A DNA stretch of 7,508 nucleotides from NCBI GenBank assembly GCA_026712605.1, contig JAPORL010000108.1, forward strand, positions 1 through 7,508. Direction: 5' to 3'. This DNA comes from Pseudobdellovibrionaceae bacterium. GTDB taxonomy: Bacteria; Bdellovibrionota; Bdellovibrionia; Bdellovibrionales; UBA1609. The position numbers were made by a program, and so were the translations under genes. Shown here one piece after another: positions 5,667 to 7,508 of this stretch. Numbering within the stretch: position 1 is the stretch's first letter; each line of letters opens with the position of its first letter. The notes under the pieces were generated by a model. That model saw nothing but the letters and a program-made list of their open reading frames with translations. It was not told the origin of the DNA and made no database searches.

Positions 5667-6731
5667 ATGGTTCTTAATTTATTTAAAAAACAATCAAAAA
5701 AGCAAATTATTGCTTTAGATATAGGCTCTCATAGCACTAAGATAATGAGTATTGAAAAAGAAGATCATTTAGTTAAAGATTTTGTAGTAGCTCCCACGCC
5801 TGAAAATGTTTTTCAAGATGGACTGATTTCTGATGAAGAAAGTCTATCTTCTTTTATAGGCTCTCAAATAGGTGCTATGAATATAGAAGATGAGTTTAGT
5901 GTTATTTTAGGAATTTCAGGAAAAGGAATGATATCTAAAAAAATAGATGTTCCTGAAATAGATGATCATATGATTCCAGAATTTGTAGAAATTGAAGCAG
6001 AGCAAGAGCTTTTTTATAATAGAGATGAAATGGAATTAGATTATCAAATATTGGAAGGTTTAAATTTTAAAAAACCAGAAAATAAATCTATTTTTGTAGT
6101 CACAGTTTTAAAATCAGTAGTCAAAAGTTATAATAAGCTTTTAGACAAAAATGGCATACAATGTGATGTTTTGGATACAAACTTTGGAGCTTTGTTTAAT
6201 GCTTTTGAGTTTAATTATGATATAGAAGAGAGTGAAAATTATATGCTTTTAGATATAGGAAAAACAACAACAAATTTAACAGTTGTGGTTAAAAAACAAG
6301 TAATATTTGCGAGAAATATCAATTTAGGAGGAGATTTTTTTACTAGCGCTATTCAAAAAAGAATGTCTGTAGATTATAATATGGCTGAAGATCTTAAAAT
6401 CTCAACTGTTAAGGAAGGAGAGGCTCCTCAAGATATTGTGTCTTTAATAGAATCAACGCTAAATAAACAGTTTATAGAGGAGTTTATTTCCCCTTATGAG
6501 TTGTATAATGGGCTTTTTCCTGAACAGCCTATAAATAAGCTTTATTTAGCTGGAGGGGGTATTCAAACTATAGGACTGATATCTGAAATAGAAAAATTTT
6601 TTAATTGTCCAGTCAAGATTTTAGATCCTTTCTTAAAGTTAGAATTTCCTTTAGAACTTAAAAAACATAAAGAAGATTATAAAAGGGTATCTTCTGTAGT
6701 TACTGGTTTAGCTTTGAGGTCTTTAGAATGA
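5667..6731 (+). CDS. pilM: Type IV pilus assembly protein PilM, actin-like ATPase
   Basis: A cytoplasmic actin/FtsA-fold protein that binds ATP and the N-terminal tail of PilN, linking the inner-membrane alignment complex to the pilus motor. Phosphate-1 motif: IIALDIGSHSTKIM (14-27, D18). Phosphate-2 motif: MLLDIGKTTTNLTVV (193-207, D196). Adenosine motif: LYLAGGGIQTIG (292-303). The 1C-type subdomain, including AEQELFYNRDEMELDYQIL (111-129), is as in other PilM proteins. The length of 354 is typical. An in-frame TAG three codons upstream limits the start to 5667, but no Shine-Dalgarno is visible in TTTAGACAACTATG, so initiation may be weak or rely on AT-rich leader contacts. Its stop overlaps the pilN start (ATGA). 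Confidence 0.96.
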   Translation: MVLNLFKKQSKKQIIALDIGSHSTKIMSIEKEDHLVKDFVVAPTPENVFQDGLISDEESLSSFIGSQIGAMNIEDEFSVILGISGKGMISKKIDVPEIDDHMIPEFVEIEAEQELFYNRDEMELDYQILEGLNFKKPENKSIFVVTVLKSVVKSYNKLLDKNGIQCDVLDTNFGALFNAFEFNYDIEESENYMLLDIGKTTTNLTVVVKKQVIFARNINLGGDFFTSAIQKRMSVDYNMAEDLKISTVKEGEAPQDIVSLIESTLNKQFIEEFISPYELYNGLFPEQPINKLYLAGGGIQTIGLISEIEKFFNCPVKILDPFLKLEFPLELKKHKEDYKRVSSVVTGLALRSLE

Positions 6732-7381
6732 TAAAATTAAATCTAAATAAAACAAAAACCTCTATAGAAGATAGTAGTATACAGGAGAGTAGTATTGATA
6801 GCACTAAAAGCTCAATGCTTGAGACTATACAAACCGTTCTAGAAAAAGGATTGAAAGATACAAAACCTATTTTTTTTATTAAGATTGTCATTAATATTAT
6901 GCTTATTTTAGCTTTTCCCCTAGGTTTAAAAATTTATGAAATTCAAGAAATTAATAAACTGTCAGCTCAAAAACAAAAAGAAGAGTTATTATTAACTCAA
7001 ACCACACAACAGCTTAATGATTTAAAGGCAGAGTTAGATAGTTATGGTTACTTAAAACAAAAATCTGAAGAGTTTATAAGAAAAAAGCAATTTTTAAAAA
7101 CATTGACAGAAGAGCGATTAATTATTCCTAGAATATTGGATTTTATACAAAACAATTTACCTAATACTGTTTGGTTGAAACAAATACAAGTGGATATATC
7201 TAATAAAGAAAGAAAAAGTGTGACTATATCAGGTGAGAGTATAAAAGAGGTTGGAGTGAATACTTTTGCTGTTTTTTTAGAAGAGATTTTAGATACTAAT
7301 TCAATCACTGTAAGCATGAGGGATATAAAAGAAGGGAATACTGTTATAAAAGTTAGTTTTGATTTAAGGGGAAAAATTTAA
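6728..7381 (+). CDS. pilN: Type IV pilus inner-membrane assembly protein PilN
   Basis: A bitopic inner-membrane protein whose cytoplasmic tail binds PilM and whose periplasmic part dimerises with PilO. The N-terminus MIKLNLNK stands where PilN carries the conserved INLL-type PilM-binding motif. One transmembrane helix lies at about 48-69, a probable coiled coil at about 71-125, and the small ferredoxin-like domain at about 130-215 (IPRILDFIQNNLPNTVWL, 133-150, is PilN-like). The distance from tail motif to membrane helix is longer than usual and filled by a Ser/Glu-rich stretch, including SSIQESSIDSTKSS (16-29). The 217 residues are at the upper normal range. GAGG at 6716-6719, 8 nt before the ATG, and the 4-nt overlap with pilM support the start and coupled translation. 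Confidence 0.92.
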   Translation: MIKLNLNKTKTSIEDSSIQESSIDSTKSSMLETIQTVLEKGLKDTKPIFFIKIVINIMLILAFPLGLKIYEIQEINKLSAQKQKEELLLTQTTQQLNDLKAELDSYGYLKQKSEEFIRKKQFLKTLTEERLIIPRILDFIQNNLPNTVWLKQIQVDISNKERKSVTISGESIKEVGVNTFAVFLEEILDTNSITVSMRDIKEGNTVIKVSFDLRGKI

Positions 7382-7508
7382 ATGAGTGTTTTATTAAACT
7401 TTGCTCATTTTCAATTGATTCAAATCGTAGTTTTAGGCGGTTTGGGTTTGGGAATATTTTATTTTGCTTTATATGATGATGGTTCTGCTTTACAAGAGTC
7501 TATAGTCA
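7382..7508 (+). CDS. pilO: Type IV pilus inner-membrane assembly protein PilO (5' part, cut by window end)
   Basis: Only the first 42 codons are present and the frame stays open at the edge. The visible protein has a short cytoplasmic start, one transmembrane helix (about residues 12-30, IQIVVLGGLGLGIFYFALY) and the beginning of a periplasmic segment. This is the topology and length of a PilO N-terminus, including the aromatic FYFALY at the membrane exit. AAGGGG at 7366-7371 lies 10 nt before the ATG, which directly follows the pilN stop (TAAATG). The call rests mainly on position after pilMN, because the diagnostic PilO domain is outside the window. pilP and pilQ would be expected next. Confidence 0.8.
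   Translation, partial: MSVLLNFAHFQLIQIVVLGGLGLGIFYFALYDDGSALQESIV

Overview
The window comes from a low-GC (roughly 30 % by eye) Gram-negative bacterium. The best taxonomic hint is the gene set: a branched-chain 2-oxo acid/pyruvate dehydrogenase E1 beta subunit, and a prepilin peptidase gene directly ahead of a pilM-pilN-pilO type IVa pilus run. That combination would suit a Bdellovibrionota/deltaproteobacterial-type genome, but the placement is an inference. All recognisable genes look intact, and no transposase, phage, CRISPR, tRNA or rRNA gene is visible.

Layout. Positions 16-1068 (+) encode the E1 beta subunit. Positions 1308-2030 (-) encode a HAD-fold hydrolase, convergent with the first gene. 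After a 100-bp divergent spacer comes a tightly packed + strand run: an MscS-type channel (2131-3099), pyrF (3099-3779) and rlmB (3781-4509), joined by a 1-nt overlap and a 1-nt gap. The pilus block follows: prepilin peptidase pilD (4778-5593), pilM (5667-6731), pilN (6728-7381, 4-nt overlap with pilM) and the first 42 codons of pilO (7382 to the window end). PilD matures pilins in the inner membrane. PilM (cytoplasmic, actin-like) binds the PilN N-terminus, and PilN and PilO pair across the inner membrane as the alignment platform.

The most unusual part is non-coding. The gaps after the E1 beta gene and after rlmB each carry a copy of the same large hairpin element (about 1087-1217 and 4521-4645). 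Each has two arms of about 25-28 nt that pair almost perfectly, enclosing a loop of about 60 nt with two small conserved hairpins. The arms differ between copies only in ways that keep pairing in a + strand RNA: one compensatory A-U/G-C swap and two G-U wobbles. About half of all differences fall in one 16-nt loop segment, so the element looks like a conserved scaffold with a variable stretch. Both copies lie 17-24 nt after a stop codon, in the same orientation. A weaker AT-rich similarity continues downstream of each, and shorter look-alike motifs occur in other gaps. I do not recognise this element as a named family; it is the best candidate here for something undescribed (a dispersed 3'-UTR RNA element, small RNA or palindromic mobile repeat).
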